46,367 nt of DNA from Emcibacteraceae bacterium (GCA_021774795.1 JAJFIR010000003.1:1-46367); one strand, 5' to 3'; positions 25,621 through 35,519 are shown, counted from the stretch's first letter. Numbers and translations are program-made. The notes: a model not told the origin generated them from the sequence alone.

Positions 25621-27936
25621 ATGAAAAGCAACTCGGAAAACAATTTTGGCGTAATTCGCTTTCGCTGGTGGATCATCTTTGCAACTCTGGTTCTTGTTTT
25701 TGCGGCGGCATCGGGTGCGCGGTTTCTCGGTTTTTCCACCGACTATCGGGTATTTTTCAGTGAGGACAATCCACAACTAGTCGCGTTTGAAACGCTGCAA
25801 AATACCTACACGAAAAATGATAACGTGATGTTTGCTGTAGAACCTAAAGATGGAAAAGTTTTTACACCCCAAACTCTAGCGATTGTAGAAGAGATCACCC
25901 AGGCTTCCTGGAAAATTCCTTATTCGTTACGAGTAGATTCCATAACCAATTTTCAATACACCTGGTCTGAAGCCGATGATCTTGTTGTTCAGGATCTGAT
26001 TGAAAATGCCGAATCGTTTACTGATGAGCAACTAAAAAAAGTTCAAGCTGTGGCTCTTGCAGAACCTTTGCTTCGCAATCGGCTGATCACACAAAAATCC
26101 GATATCACCGGAATCAACGTCACCATCAATCTTCCGCATAAATCCATTAGCGAAACTCCCGAAGTAGTGGCATTCGTCCGTGAGATGAAAGACAAGTTTG
26201 AGAAAAAATACCCCTCGATAAAAATCTACCTTACAGGGGTTGTATTCATGGACAATGCTTTCAATGAAGCGGGAGAAGGCGATATGAAGTCTCTCGTTCC
26301 TGTCATGTACAGCATCGTCCTAATCATTATGGCCTTAACCCTGCGAACCTTCTGGGGAACCCTTGTCACCGTGCTGATCATGGCATTTTCAATTCTCACC
26401 GGTATGGGTCTTGCGGGCTGGTCGGGAATTCTATTGACTCCCATCTCCGCCAATGCACCTACGATCATTCTCACTTTGGCAGTGGCAGACAGCATTCATA
26501 TTCTCGTCACCTTTTTTTACGAAATGCGTCATGGAAAATCCAAATACGATGCGATTCAAGAATCATTACGTGTGAATCACCAGCCGGTTTTTATAACCAG
26601 CGTCACAACTGCTATTGGATTTCTCAGCCTGAATTTCAGTGACTCGCCTCCCTTTCGCGATCTCGGAAACATTGTTGCAATGGGGGTAATGGCCGCTTAT
26701 GTTTATTCAGTGCTTTTTCTACCTGCGATGCTATCCATACTACCTGTACGCGTTAAAGCAGGTTCAACATCCCAAAATGGATTCATCGACTCGCTCGGCG
26801 ATTGGGTTATTCATAATCGCAAATCACTTTTTTGGGGCATGATGTCTCTCATCATTGTCCTTTCTTCCCAGATTCCGCGAATTGAAATTGATGAAAAGTT
26901 CAACGAATATTTCGATACCCGTTACCAGTTTCGGGTAGACAACGATTATGTGGAAAAACATCTGACGGGATTTGAGTCCATCGAATATTCTTTAAAAGCG
27001 GGGGAGTCAGGGGGTATCAGCAACCCTGAATACCTTAAAAAAGTTGATGCTTTTGCCGAGTGGTATCGAAAACAACCAGGCGTTATGTATGTCAGCACAT
27101 TGACAGACACCATGAAGCGGCTAAACAAAAATATGCACGGCGATGACGAGTCTTATTACAGACTTCCAGATGAGCGCGACCTTTCTGCGCAATATCTATT
27201 GCTGTACGAATTATCATTGCCTTTCGGACTCGATCTAAACAATCAGATCAACATTGATAAATCCTCAACACGTTTCACTGCCATACTCGAAAGCGTGTCA
27301 ACACAGTCCGCTTTGGACTTGGAAGGCTCCGCTCAAGAGTGGCTAAGAAATAATGCACCTCCTGAGATGGCTTCGCATGGGGCGAGTCCTTTAATCATGT
27401 TTTCACATATTGCCATGCGCAATATAGACAGCATGATGACGGGAACGATCTTGGCACTACTTTTAATCTCGGCAATTTTAGCGGGGGTATTAAAAAGCTT
27501 TAAGTTGGGACTCATTAGTACCATCCCCAATTTAGTTCCTGTGTTCATGACATTTGGTATTTGGGCAATATTTGTTGGGCATATTGGCCTGGCAGTTTCG
27601 GTCGTCGCACCTGTCGCGCTTGGAATCATTGTTGATGACACGGTGCATTTTCTGAGCAAATACAGAAGAGCTCGCCAAGAACTAGGAAAAACGCCGGAAG
27701 AAGCGGTCCGCTATTCCTTCCACACCGTTGGGACAGCGTTGTTTCTAACATCAATAATACTGGTTTGTGGATTTTTTGTGCTGACCTTTTCCGGATTTCA
27801 AATGAACGTGCATCTGGGACTGATGACCACCATTGCTATTCTATGCGCACTGGTCGCAGACTTTCTATTTCTGCCAACTTTGTTGATGCGTTCTAGCAAT
27901 CCCATTCCTTTGCGTGAAGCTGAACTCAAAATTTAA
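25621..27936 (+). CDS. RND superfamily exporter (MMPL type)
   Basis: A 771-residue inner-membrane transporter with the RND duplicated layout. TM1 is at about residues 14-33, a periplasmic loop extends to about 215, and TM2-6 lie at about 220-375. TM7 is at about 398-416, a second periplasmic loop follows, and TM8-12 lie at about 610-760. Conserved pieces include the SSD/MMPL-type ANAPTIILTLAVADSIHI and its counterpart PVALGIIVDDTVHFLSKYRRA, each with Asp residues of the kind used for proton coupling. Its 771 residues are shorter than AcrB-type pumps and fit the MMPL/HpnN group that moves lipids or hydrophobic compounds. The next two genes supply a LolA-like periplasmic protein and an outer-membrane barrel. 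Confidence 0.92.
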   Translation: MKSNSENNFGVIRFRWWIIFATLVLVFAAASGARFLGFSTDYRVFFSEDNPQLVAFETLQNTYTKNDNVMFAVEPKDGKVFTPQTLAIVEEITQASWKIPYSLRVDSITNFQYTWSEADDLVVQDLIENAESFTDEQLKKVQAVALAEPLLRNRLITQKSDITGINVTINLPHKSISETPEVVAFVREMKDKFEKKYPSIKIYLTGVVFMDNAFNEAGEGDMKSLVPVMYSIVLIIMALTLRTFWGTLVTVLIMAFSILTGMGLAGWSGILLTPISANAPTIILTLAVADSIHILVTFFYEMRHGKSKYDAIQESLRVNHQPVFITSVTTAIGFLSLNFSDSPPFRDLGNIVAMGVMAAYVYSVLFLPAMLSILPVRVKAGSTSQNGFIDSLGDWVIHNRKSLFWGMMSLIIVLSSQIPRIEIDEKFNEYFDTRYQFRVDNDYVEKHLTGFESIEYSLKAGESGGISNPEYLKKVDAFAEWYRKQPGVMYVSTLTDTMKRLNKNMHGDDESYYRLPDERDLSAQYLLLYELSLPFGLDLNNQINIDKSSTRFTAILESVSTQSALDLEGSAQEWLRNNAPPEMASHGASPLIMFSHIAMRNIDSMMTGTILALLLISAILAGVLKSFKLGLISTIPNLVPVFMTFGIWAIFVGHIGLAVSVVAPVALGIIVDDTVHFLSKYRRARQELGKTPEEAVRYSFHTVGTALFLTSIILVCGFFVLTFSGFQMNVHLGLMTTIAILCALVADFLFLPTLLMRSSNPIPLREAELKI

Positions 27937-27967
27937 TTATTTTTCGTCTAAAACAGGAGACGGTGTT

Positions 27968-28750
27968 ATGAAAATTCTTATCACATTATTGGCATCTATA
28001 TTTTTATTCTCTGGGTTTGCGCTTGCAGAAACCCCAGAGCAAAAGGGACTAGCCATAGCCAAGGAAGACGACAAACGGGATAACGGATTTCAGGATTTCA
28101 CTGCAAACATGGTGATGCTTTTAAAAAACCGTCAAGGCGAAGAAAGCACACGTCACATTCGCAATAAAACCTTGGAGGTAGAAGGCGATGGGGATAAATC
28201 CATTTCCATATTCGATCGTCCCCGCGATGTAAAAGGAACAGCGCTACTCAACTTTACCCATAAAGTCGGTACCGACGACCAATGGCTGTATCTACCTGCA
28301 TTGAAACGTGTCAAACGAATCAGCTCTGCCAATAAATCTGGCTCTTTCATGGGCAGTGAATTTGCTTATGAAGATGTTACGAGTCAGGAAGTAGAAAAGT
28401 ATTCCTACAAATGGATACGTGACGAAGACTATGACGGAGAAAAATGTTTCGTTTTTGAACGCTATCCGGTTTATAAAAACTCAGGATACACGCGGCAGGT
28501 TGTGTGGCTCGACCAAAAAGAATATAAAATTCTAAAAATAGAATTTTACGATCGTAAAAATGCCTCATTGAAAACCTTGACGCAATCAAAGTTCAAACAG
28601 TATTTGGATAAATACTGGTACCCTGAAGAAATGTACATGAAAAACCACCAGACAGGAAAAAGTACGTTGCTCACCTGGACAAATTACAAATTCAAAAATG
28701 GCCTTAAAGATAAAGACTTCAATAAAAATAGTCTCAAGCGCGCACGATAG
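27968..28750 (+). CDS. LolA-like outer membrane lipoprotein-sorting family protein
   Basis: A 260-residue periplasmic protein. The ATG at 27968 is chosen because AGGAGA (27955-27960) lies seven bases upstream and a clean signal peptide follows (residues 1-20, cut after ALA). The frame is open upstream but overlaps the RND gene. The mature protein has the pattern of the LolA-like sorting family often beside RND exporters: DQWLYLPALKRVKRISSANKS, the FMGSEFAYEDV segment and the later CFVFERYP, WLDQKEYKILKIEFYDRK and LTWTNYKF strands. These fold as a half-barrel that can hold a lipid acyl chain. It likely ferries a hydrophobic substrate from the RND pump to the outer membrane. Confidence 0.9.
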   Translation: MKILITLLASIFLFSGFALAETPEQKGLAIAKEDDKRDNGFQDFTANMVMLLKNRQGEESTRHIRNKTLEVEGDGDKSISIFDRPRDVKGTALLNFTHKVGTDDQWLYLPALKRVKRISSANKSGSFMGSEFAYEDVTSQEVEKYSYKWIRDEDYDGEKCFVFERYPVYKNSGYTRQVVWLDQKEYKILKIEFYDRKNASLKTLTQSKFKQYLDKYWYPEEMYMKNHQTGKSTLLTWTNYKFKNGLKDKDFNKNSLKRAR

Positions 28751-28752
28751 AC

Positions 28753-29973
28753 ATGCCTTTTATAAAGCCGCATCGAGCAGGCTGGACGCTCTTGTTCTTT
28801 TTGGCGATCTTAGCGTTGTTTCGTTTTCCAGTAAAAGTTTTTGCTCACGAAATTTCAGGTTTTGCAGCAGGTGAGGCACGGCTCTTCCCAAACGAAGCTC
28901 TGTTTCCAGGTCAGAACGATCAATCCGCTTCTTTTGCTTTGCAACCCGAGTATTACCATGAGTTCGAAAGCGGTAGCAGTTTCACCTTCGTTCCGTTTTT
29001 GCGAGTCGATAGCGGCGATCAGGAGCGCACCCATTTTGATATACGCGAACTCACCTATCTTTGGTTGCAAGAGGACTATGAATTAAGGGTTGGGGTTCGA
29101 AAAGTTTTTTGGGGGACCACCGAGATACTCCATCTGGTAGATATTATCAACCAGAATGATCAGGTGGAAAACATCGATACCGAGGACAAGCTGGGTCAAC
29201 CTATGGTAAACGTTTCCTTTTATCGCGACTGGGGCACCATAGACGTTTTCATGATGCCCTTCTTCCGTGAACGTACCTTTCAAGGAACAGGAGGAAGGTT
29301 GCGCTTTGCAACCCCCATTGATGATGACCGCGTTCAATATGAAAGTTCCGCAGAAGAATGGCATACTGATTGGGCCATGCGGTATTCGCATACCTTTGGC
29401 GACCTCGACATCGGTCTCTCTCAATTTATAGGAACCAATCGAGAGCCGACCCTGCTTAATGGCACCGACTCCAACGGCAGCGCCATAAAAATTCCCAGAT
29501 ACGAACAGATCAAACAAACTAGCATCGATGCTTCCTATGTGGTCGGCGAATGGCTGTGGAAACTCGAATCCCTTTATCGCACCGGTCAAGGCAACGAAAA
29601 TTATTTTGCATGGACCGGAGGATTCGAATACACCTTCACCGGAGTTTTTGATTCCGCAATGGATTTTGGAGTAGTCGGTGAATGGATGTACGACACTAGA
29701 GAGGAGAGAGCTACGAATGCCTTCGAAAATGATATCGCCACGGGACTGCGCCTAGCAGTCAACGATGCCGCCAGCACCGAAGCGCTATTTGGATGGGTGC
29801 AAGACTTAGACACATCTGCACGTTTTCTATTTCTGGAGGCCAGTAGAAGATTCGGTGATAACTGGTTACTGACCGCCGAGCTACGCGCGTTTATCCACCA
29901 GCCCATGGAAGACCTCTTCTTCGACCTCCGCGATGACGAAATCATGCAAATGGAACTCGCTTATTACTTCTAG
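28753..29973 (+). CDS. Outer-membrane beta-barrel protein of the RND/LolA-like cassette
   Basis: A 406-residue protein with a signal peptide (hydrophobic residues 10-28, cut near VFAHE). Alternating amphipathic strands run along the mature part, for example TFVPFLRVDSG, ELRVGVRKVFWG, TIDVFMMPFFRE and WLLTAELRAF. It ends in LAYYF, a terminal aromatic residue typical of BAM-inserted barrels. It begins two bases after the LolA-like gene, so the three genes form one operon. No porin family is recognised with certainty; it resembles the barrel proteins that accompany RND plus LolA-like pairs in environmental bacteria. Function inferred: outer-membrane exit or acceptor for the exported compound. 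Confidence 0.8.
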   Translation: MPFIKPHRAGWTLLFFLAILALFRFPVKVFAHEISGFAAGEARLFPNEALFPGQNDQSASFALQPEYYHEFESGSSFTFVPFLRVDSGDQERTHFDIRELTYLWLQEDYELRVGVRKVFWGTTEILHLVDIINQNDQVENIDTEDKLGQPMVNVSFYRDWGTIDVFMMPFFRERTFQGTGGRLRFATPIDDDRVQYESSAEEWHTDWAMRYSHTFGDLDIGLSQFIGTNREPTLLNGTDSNGSAIKIPRYEQIKQTSIDASYVVGEWLWKLESLYRTGQGNENYFAWTGGFEYTFTGVFDSAMDFGVVGEWMYDTREERATNAFENDIATGLRLAVNDAASTEALFGWVQDLDTSARFLFLEASRRFGDNWLLTAELRAFIHQPMEDLFFDLRDDEIMQMELAYYF

Positions 29974-30220
29974 TTGAGTGCACAAATTTATTTAGAGGCT
30001 TTGTCATAGGATTGGGAAAAGTTTATCCATCACACATGTGAAGTTGATTTGGAAAATCAAAACAGAGAAGGTATCGGGGCCCGAAAGTGACGAGTAAGGT
30101 TGTCAGGTGTGTGAAAAAGAAACTGAATTTAGAATTCAAGGATGTACGGAATTAGAAAGATGCTACCTTTTGCTCGAGTGTTAACCCGTTACTTTTAATA
30201 AGTTTTCTGTTTGGCGTGGA

Positions 30221-31351
30221 TCACCTGGAAATTAGGCTTTGGTAAATTTCCAGCATCTCCTGGCTATTTCTTTCCAGAGGAAATTGTTCGGCAAGTTCTC
30301 TTGCCTTCTTCCCCATCGTTTCTCTGGTTGAGGGGGTGAAAAGGTAACGGATCTTTTCAGCAATCTCTTCAGGATTGAAAGGGTCCTCGACAATCAGACC
30401 ATTTTGTTTGTTGTTGATAATGTCTGCGGCGCCACAATATTTCGTGGTGATAATTGGAAGGCCGGTTGCCAAAGCCTCTAGATTTGCGTTGCCGAAAGGC
30501 TCGTAAATAGAAGGAAGTATGAAAATGTCTGCGGCTGCATAATATTTTTCTATCTCTGGGTCTGGTTCTTTTGCAATAATTTGAGGGTGCTTGTCAGTGG
30601 GCGCAAAACGCATAAATTTCTCAAATTTTCCTTTCCCCATCAATAGTAAGCTCCAGTCCTTGTTTTTTAAATACGCGGTAGACTGAAGTAGAAACTGTAG
30701 GCCTTTTCGTTCGAACCCAGACCCTACAAATAAAATCAAAGTAGAGCTTTCCGGGATTCCCAACTTTTCTCTTATTAATTTGCGATAGGTATTTTTATTG
30801 TCTGGGTGAAAGCGTTTAAGATCGACTCCGTTATATACGACAGCAATATTTTCAGGTGGGCATTTGTAATTTTCCAGAATATCGTTTTTTACCATTTGAG
30901 ATATGGCGATTATCTTTTTACATTGACCGGATTCAAAAATATTTTTTTCCAGTTTGAGAATCAACTGGTGAAATGGGTTTAGATAGAGAAACAGGTTTTG
31001 AAGTGGAGATAAATTTCTACTTCTTTGACTCAGCCATTTTATGTGACATCCGTCCCCCGCTCTGTAAACGTTCTGTGTCCAGGTTTTTTCATGACTCTGA
31101 ATGATATCAAAATGTTGCTCCCGGGTTTTCTGGGCAACTGATCTGCCAAATGACAGGGTTCTAAGAAAGGCGTTAAAATGAAGGGTTGCTACAAAGTGAT
31201 GGTGAATATTATTGTGATGGGAGGGAGTCCAGCGATTGGCGAAAATATGTACCTCATGTCCCGATTCTGCAAGTTGGTGGATAAAACCATCCGCGAATTG
31301 TTCGGCACCACCATAAAGAACAAACTTCTGACGAATAATGGCAATTTTCAT
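30221..31351 (-). CDS. GT4 glycosyltransferase, WaaG/RfaG-like
   Basis: A 376-residue GT-B enzyme. The N-terminal VLYGGAEQFADGFIHQL supplies the acceptor-domain glycine loop. The YRAGDGCHIKWLSQRS segment resembles the LPS core glucosyltransferase WaaG group, and the C-terminal nucleotide-sugar site carries PSIYEPFGNANLEALATGLP with the EX7E pair. The likely reaction is transfer of a hexose from a UDP-sugar to heptose of LPS core at the cytoplasmic face of the inner membrane; the exact sugar cannot be read from sequence. It is the last gene of the leftward glycan cluster, 30 bases after the next GT4. The 247 bp beyond its end (29974-30220) hold nothing I can identify. Confidence 0.85.
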   Translation of the reverse strand: MKIAIIRQKFVLYGGAEQFADGFIHQLAESGHEVHIFANRWTPSHHNNIHHHFVATLHFNAFLRTLSFGRSVAQKTREQHFDIIQSHEKTWTQNVYRAGDGCHIKWLSQRSRNLSPLQNLFLYLNPFHQLILKLEKNIFESGQCKKIIAISQMVKNDILENYKCPPENIAVVYNGVDLKRFHPDNKNTYRKLIREKLGIPESSTLILFVGSGFERKGLQFLLQSTAYLKNKDWSLLLMGKGKFEKFMRFAPTDKHPQIIAKEPDPEIEKYYAAADIFILPSIYEPFGNANLEALATGLPIITTKYCGAADIINNKQNGLIVEDPFNPEEIAEKIRYLFTPSTRETMGKKARELAEQFPLERNSQEMLEIYQSLISR

Positions 31352-31381
31352 ATGGACTGTTTGTGAGAATATTTGACGAGG

Positions 31382-32494
31382 CTAACTTTTAAGTGCTTCC
31401 TCATAAGTGGCTATCGTTTCATCCATCATTCGGTCAATGCCTAGTTCATTTTTGCAAAATTCATAGCCTCTTTCAGAAACTTCTTTTCTAATATTCGGGT
31501 TTTCAATTAGCTTTATAATTCCATTTGCAAGATCGACCGAATTTTTGAGTTCGACTAAAATGCCTCTTTCTCCTTGACCAAGCATTTCTGGGACGGAGCC
31601 AACACGTGTTGCTACTACAGGCGTTTTCATTGCAAATGCTTGAGGAATAACTTGCGGGGTGCCTTCTCCTGCAAAGGATGCCAAAACCTGAATGTCCAGC
31701 CCTGCCATAATTTCCGGAATATCCTCACGATGTCCCAAAAGCGTGACCGCTTTTTCCAGTCCAAGAGAGTTAGCAATGGATTGAGTTTGTTCAAATCCAG
31801 GTCCTCTTCCTACAAATACAAACCGAGCATCAGGATATTTTTTAAGAACAATAGGCGCGGCATTTAATAAATAGTCATAACCTTTCCATCCACGAATCAC
31901 CCCGATTTTTCCGATCAGAGGTTGACCAGGTTTTATCCCCAACTCTGCCCTGATCGCTCCTCCATCTATATTAAAATCGAAGCGTCGAAAATCGACTCCT
32001 GCTGATATAGATTTGACGTTTTCAGGCACAACTCCAGAAACACCGGTGACAACGTTAGAGATGGCTTCACCGCTGGTAATAATCTTTTTTGGAATTCGAG
32101 AGTACAACCAGTTGTTTGGGAATATACTTTTTATGGGAATTGAAATATGGCGACTGCGAACAACAGGGATACCCGCAAATTTAGCGACAGACCCGGCAAG
32201 CCAGCTATCTATAGAGCTGTGGGTATGTATGACATCGGGCTTGGCTTGCTTCAGTATTCGTAGCAGACGAACCATTGAAAATGGGTTCGCCGGACTTTTC
32301 ATAGGCAGGGGATAACACTTGAAATTGGAAGAGGCGATGGACTGGCATTTATTCCACATGAAGCTTTCGGGTTGGCAGACTATGGAAACCCGATGGCCTC
32401 GTTCCAACAATAAATTGCTTTCCTGAAATACTCTGATTTCCTGTCCGCCCCAACCTGTAGCCGATTCGGAGTGAAGTATATGAATCGATTTCAA
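31382..32494 (-). CDS. GT4 family glycosyltransferase
   Basis: A 370-residue GT-B enzyme. The N-terminus HSESATGWGGQEIRVFQES gives the donor/acceptor Gly-rich loop; PDVIHTHSSIDSW is the typical end of the N-terminal domain. GKIGVIRGWKGYDYLLNA and FVGRGPGFE mark the start of the C-terminal Rossmann domain, and EGTPQVIPQAFAMKTPVVAT the nucleotide-sugar site. It acts in the cytoplasm on a lipid-linked or LPS acceptor. It lies between the WaaG-like gene (30 bp) and the methyltransferase (108 bp). The sugar specificity is unknown. Confidence 0.88.
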   Translation of the reverse strand: MKSIHILHSESATGWGGQEIRVFQESNLLLERGHRVSIVCQPESFMWNKCQSIASSNFKCYPLPMKSPANPFSMVRLLRILKQAKPDVIHTHSSIDSWLAGSVAKFAGIPVVRSRHISIPIKSIFPNNWLYSRIPKKIITSGEAISNVVTGVSGVVPENVKSISAGVDFRRFDFNIDGGAIRAELGIKPGQPLIGKIGVIRGWKGYDYLLNAAPIVLKKYPDARFVFVGRGPGFEQTQSIANSLGLEKAVTLLGHREDIPEIMAGLDIQVLASFAGEGTPQVIPQAFAMKTPVVATRVGSVPEMLGQGERGILVELKNSVDLANGIIKLIENPNIRKEVSERGYEFCKNELGIDRMMDETIATYEEALKS

Positions 32495-32602
32495 TAAGAA
32501 ACCTTAATTATATTGTAAAAGTTGGTTGATCGTCGCTGGGGACTAATTTAGCATAACTCCGCTATTTTTGTCGATGCCGGGTGCGTTATTTGATTTTAGG
32601 AA

Positions 32603-33289
32603 TTATTTTTTGCGGCATTTCCAAACCAGATCTCTTCCAAACCATGCGACGGAAAGAAAAGCAGATTTTCCACGGCAACTCGTCAGCTTTTCTATCACAA
32701 ATTCCTTTTCTAGATATTGCCTAAGCAGCATCACATTATAGGCGCGTAGATGCGTTTGGTCGTAATCGATTAACCGTCCTTTCAATACTCGCAGCCTGTT
32801 TTTAATATGATAGGAGTTGGGAACAGAACCGATGAATAGTCCTTCAGGTTTTAAAATGCGTGATATTTCAGCAATAGTGATTTCCGGGTAGGGCAGATGT
32901 TCTATAACTTCTCCTGCCACAACGACATCAAATGATGATGTGGGTATTGGAATTTGCAGGCTAAAGTCGGCCCATTTTGTTTCGATATTTAAATTTTCTC
33001 GGCAGGCTTCTAAAGCCTGTTTATCAATGTCCAAGCCAGTCACTTCATTTTTCTCAATGAAATGGCGGGTTAGTATGCCGTCACGACAACCCATATCCAG
33101 AACCTTTTTATTCTCCCCCATCCACTTTTTGAATAGCTGTGAACGTTTTTCTTCTGATACCGATTGGTTTCTGCGATTTCCACTGAGATGGTGTTTTGAA
33201 TAGAAATCAGCCAGAATTCGTATGTCTCGATCAGGTTTTTCGGGTTCTACTTCAGGCTTTGAAGGAGAGGTGCCTTCTCTTTCTTCCAC
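32603..33289 (-). CDS. Class I SAM-dependent methyltransferase
   Basis: A 228-residue Rossmann methyltransferase. Motif I is VLDMGCRDGILTRHF, the acidic end of strand 2 is VTGLDIDKQAL, and motif II/III is SFDVVVAGEVIEHLPYPE followed by ILKPEGLFIGSVPN. Substrate residues are not recognisable. Position between a GT4 and a GT9 gene suggests it methylates a sugar or lipid intermediate of the surface glycan. The start is a GTG with GGAG eight bases upstream; the first 25 residues are polar and poorly conserved-looking. Gap to the upstream GT9 gene is 13 bp. Confidence 0.85.
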   Translation of the reverse strand: MEEREGTSPSKPEVEPEKPDRDIRILADFYSKHHLSGNRRNQSVSEEKRSQLFKKWMGENKKVLDMGCRDGILTRHFIEKNEVTGLDIDKQALEACRENLNIETKWADFSLQIPIPTSSFDVVVAGEVIEHLPYPEITIAEISRILKPEGLFIGSVPNSYHIKNRLRVLKGRLIDYDQTHLRAYNVMLLRQYLEKEFVIEKLTSCRGKSAFLSVAWFGRDLVWKCRKK

Positions 33290-33302
33290 AATAAATACTC
33301 CA

Positions 33303-34361
33303 TTATTTACCCGAAAATTCGGGGCAAAGTTTTTTTATGCTGTTAATTACATCTTCGGTAGAAATTAATTCTTTGCACTCGGGCTTACCATCCCAGCAAA
33401 CTTGTTTCATAGTTTTAGAAGTGCAGGGCCAGCAATCGATATCTTTATGCAGTACAAGGCTTTTTTCTCCGAGAGGCTTCCAGATTCTATAATCGGTTAA
33501 TCCAAATAATGCCGCAACGGGTGTCCCGATGGCTGAGGTAGCGTGCATATAACCTCCATTATGACACACAACGAATTTTGCGGAAGCAGTGATTCCAAGA
33601 AGCACAGAAAGTTCTGTGGATATAAAAGTGTAAGGAACTTTTTTAGATAAGCATTGAGTCAGTTTTTCCACTTGGTCAAATTGTCCCGGTCCGCAGGTTA
33701 ATATAATGCCTAAATTAAAGTGGGTAAAAAAGTAATCCGCAATTTTGGCAAACTTCTCAAACTGCCATTGGTCGTATTTTCGGGCTCCCGGATGGATAAT
33801 GCAATACGGTTTTTCTGGGTCAAATCTTTCAGAAATCAGTAAGTCATGCCCCTTTTTTCGCCACGCATCACTCACATGAATTATTGGTTGGGGGTTTTCA
33901 AAGGGGACTCCCATTTTGCTGATCAGAGCAACTTGATAGTCCAGGGGAATGGCTGGTTTTAAATCAGAAAAATTTATTTTCGTATTGTATAGAAACGAAC
34001 GTCTCGCAAACTTTCCTCCAATTTTAAAGCGTGCGAAAGAAAGAAAACACATGACTGCACCTCGAGTTCCCTCATGCATGTCAATGGCCACATCGTAGCG
34101 ATTCCAGATTAGTTTTAAATAGAATTTAACCTGCTCAAAAAAAGAGCCTTTTTTAAAGCAGAGAACTTCGTCTACATCTGGGTGGTTTTCTACAATTTCA
34201 TAGGATGGAGATTCAACCAGGACTGTGAGTTTGGCATTTGGAAGATGCTTTTTTATAGGGCTATAAACTGCTGTGTTATAAACCACATCGCCAATGGATC
34301 TGAGTTTGATCAAGAGTATTTTTGCGTCGGGTTTAATGTGATCTTTAAGGTGAAATTCCAA
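33303..34361 (-). CDS. GT9 heptosyltransferase family protein
   Basis: A 352-residue GT-B enzyme of the ADP-heptose:LPS heptosyltransferase family. Motifs: ILLIKLRSIGDVVYNTAV at the N-terminus, the HPGARKYDQWQFEKFAKIAD donor segment in the middle, and VCHNGGYMHATSAIGTPVAALFG near residue 270, a hallmark of GT9. A Cys-containing tail (CWPCTSK, CWDGKPEC) resembles that of RfaQ-type heptosyltransferase III. It transfers a heptose to the LPS inner core in the cytoplasm. The gene sits in a tight leftward run, with gaps of 15 and 13 bases to its neighbours. Confidence 0.9.
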   Translation of the reverse strand: MEFHLKDHIKPDAKILLIKLRSIGDVVYNTAVYSPIKKHLPNAKLTVLVESPSYEIVENHPDVDEVLCFKKGSFFEQVKFYLKLIWNRYDVAIDMHEGTRGAVMCFLSFARFKIGGKFARRSFLYNTKINFSDLKPAIPLDYQVALISKMGVPFENPQPIIHVSDAWRKKGHDLLISERFDPEKPYCIIHPGARKYDQWQFEKFAKIADYFFTHFNLGIILTCGPGQFDQVEKLTQCLSKKVPYTFISTELSVLLGITASAKFVVCHNGGYMHATSAIGTPVAALFGLTDYRIWKPLGEKSLVLHKDIDCWPCTSKTMKQVCWDGKPECKELISTEDVINSIKKLCPEFSGK

Positions 34362-34376
34362 AATCGAGTTCCTGAG

Positions 34377-35513
34377 TCAAGAATGTGCTGTTGTTAATTT
34401 TTCTATTTGCAGGTTAAGTTCTTTTTTTAACACTTTAATATCATAAAGTTCCTGACAACGTTTTCGTGCGTTTAGACCTTTCAATCGAGCTTCTTCTGGG
34501 TTTGCAAAAATATATTCAATGGTTTTTGCAAGCTGGTCGGGGTTGCTGGGATCAATGAGATAGCCATGTCCACCTAGAACTTCCTCAATATCTGAGAGCG
34601 GGGTCGTGATGACAGGTTTGGCCATGGACATAGCATCGAATAATTTTGCCGGTATCTGCCCTTGCGTATCTGTAGTGTCTCTCTGCGGGATGACTAGAAT
34701 ATCAGCGGCAGAAAGATGTTCCGGTAAATCTTTAAAAGGTATTTTAGGGAAAATGACCACCTTGTCTTGATTTATTTTCATGCGGTCCACGTGGGATTGG
34801 ATTGAAGGGTCGGCTCCAATTAATACTAACCGGATATCGGGGTCTATAATTTTTTCCATCGCCATGAACAATTCTTCCATTCCCTTGTGAGCTCTTGGTG
34901 TCCCGAGAAACATGACAACGCGTTTTCCCTTAAGCCCAAGTCTGGCTTTAATGCTATTGGAATCGAACTTATCTGGATCAAGAATAGAAGTGTCACGGCA
35001 ATGATAAACAAGGGGGCCGGAGAATTTTTTCTGAAGAAAGCGATTGCTAACAACAGTTGAATTTGCAAACCCTGTAAAACGTTCCATGAGCCAAGTATAA
35101 GGTAACCCATTTGGATTGGAAAAGTTTAAGAAGCGACCGACCTTTCCCCAAAACCCTGAGTGATATAGAAATCCAAGCTCCCAATCATCAATATCCACGA
35201 TCACGGGAATTCCTGAAGTCCATTTTTTTATCAAAGCGATCCCGTAACTCGTAGGTCGAAGTTTGCAGGCAATCAATACATCGGCATCAATATCTTTAGT
35301 CATTTTCCGGATTGTTGAAATGAAAAAAGGGTAGCGTTTCCAAGGATAGGAGCGAATAGAGATACCCATGTTTTGCATCGGAAACCATATGTTGCCTGAT
35401 TTCGCAGGGCCAATTACTTCCACCTCGTGTTGAGGAGAGAGGGCCATTGCGAATAGCCCTGCTCGGCCCAGGGAATTATTCGAAAGGTCAAAACATAGTA
35501 TGCAAATTTTCAC
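34377..35513 (-). CDS. GT4 family glycosyltransferase
   Basis: A 378-residue GT-B enzyme. The N-terminus FDLSNNSLGRAGLFAMAL and ADVLIACKLRPTSYGIAL form the first Rossmann half. VVMFLGTPRAHKGMEELFMA opens the second, followed by IRLVLIGADPS and the nucleotide-sugar loop DTQGQIPAKLFDAMSMAKPVI. It follows the GT39 gene by only six bases, so the two are cotranscribed. The sugar and acceptor cannot be stated. It acts at the cytoplasmic side, in contrast to the GT39 partner, which acts from the periplasm. Confidence 0.86.
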   Translation of the reverse strand: MKICILCFDLSNNSLGRAGLFAMALSPQHEVEVIGPAKSGNIWFPMQNMGISIRSYPWKRYPFFISTIRKMTKDIDADVLIACKLRPTSYGIALIKKWTSGIPVIVDIDDWELGFLYHSGFWGKVGRFLNFSNPNGLPYTWLMERFTGFANSTVVSNRFLQKKFSGPLVYHCRDTSILDPDKFDSNSIKARLGLKGKRVVMFLGTPRAHKGMEELFMAMEKIIDPDIRLVLIGADPSIQSHVDRMKINQDKVVIFPKIPFKDLPEHLSAADILVIPQRDTTDTQGQIPAKLFDAMSMAKPVITTPLSDIEEVLGGHGYLIDPSNPDQLAKTIEYIFANPEEARLKGLNARKRCQELYDIKVLKKELNLQIEKLTTAHS

Positions 35514-35519
35514 AATTTT

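Noticed and set aside
27914-27967. Upstream start for the LolA-like protein
   Set aside because: It overlaps the RND gene and puts 18 polar residues before the signal peptide; ATG 27968 has a good AGGAGA site.
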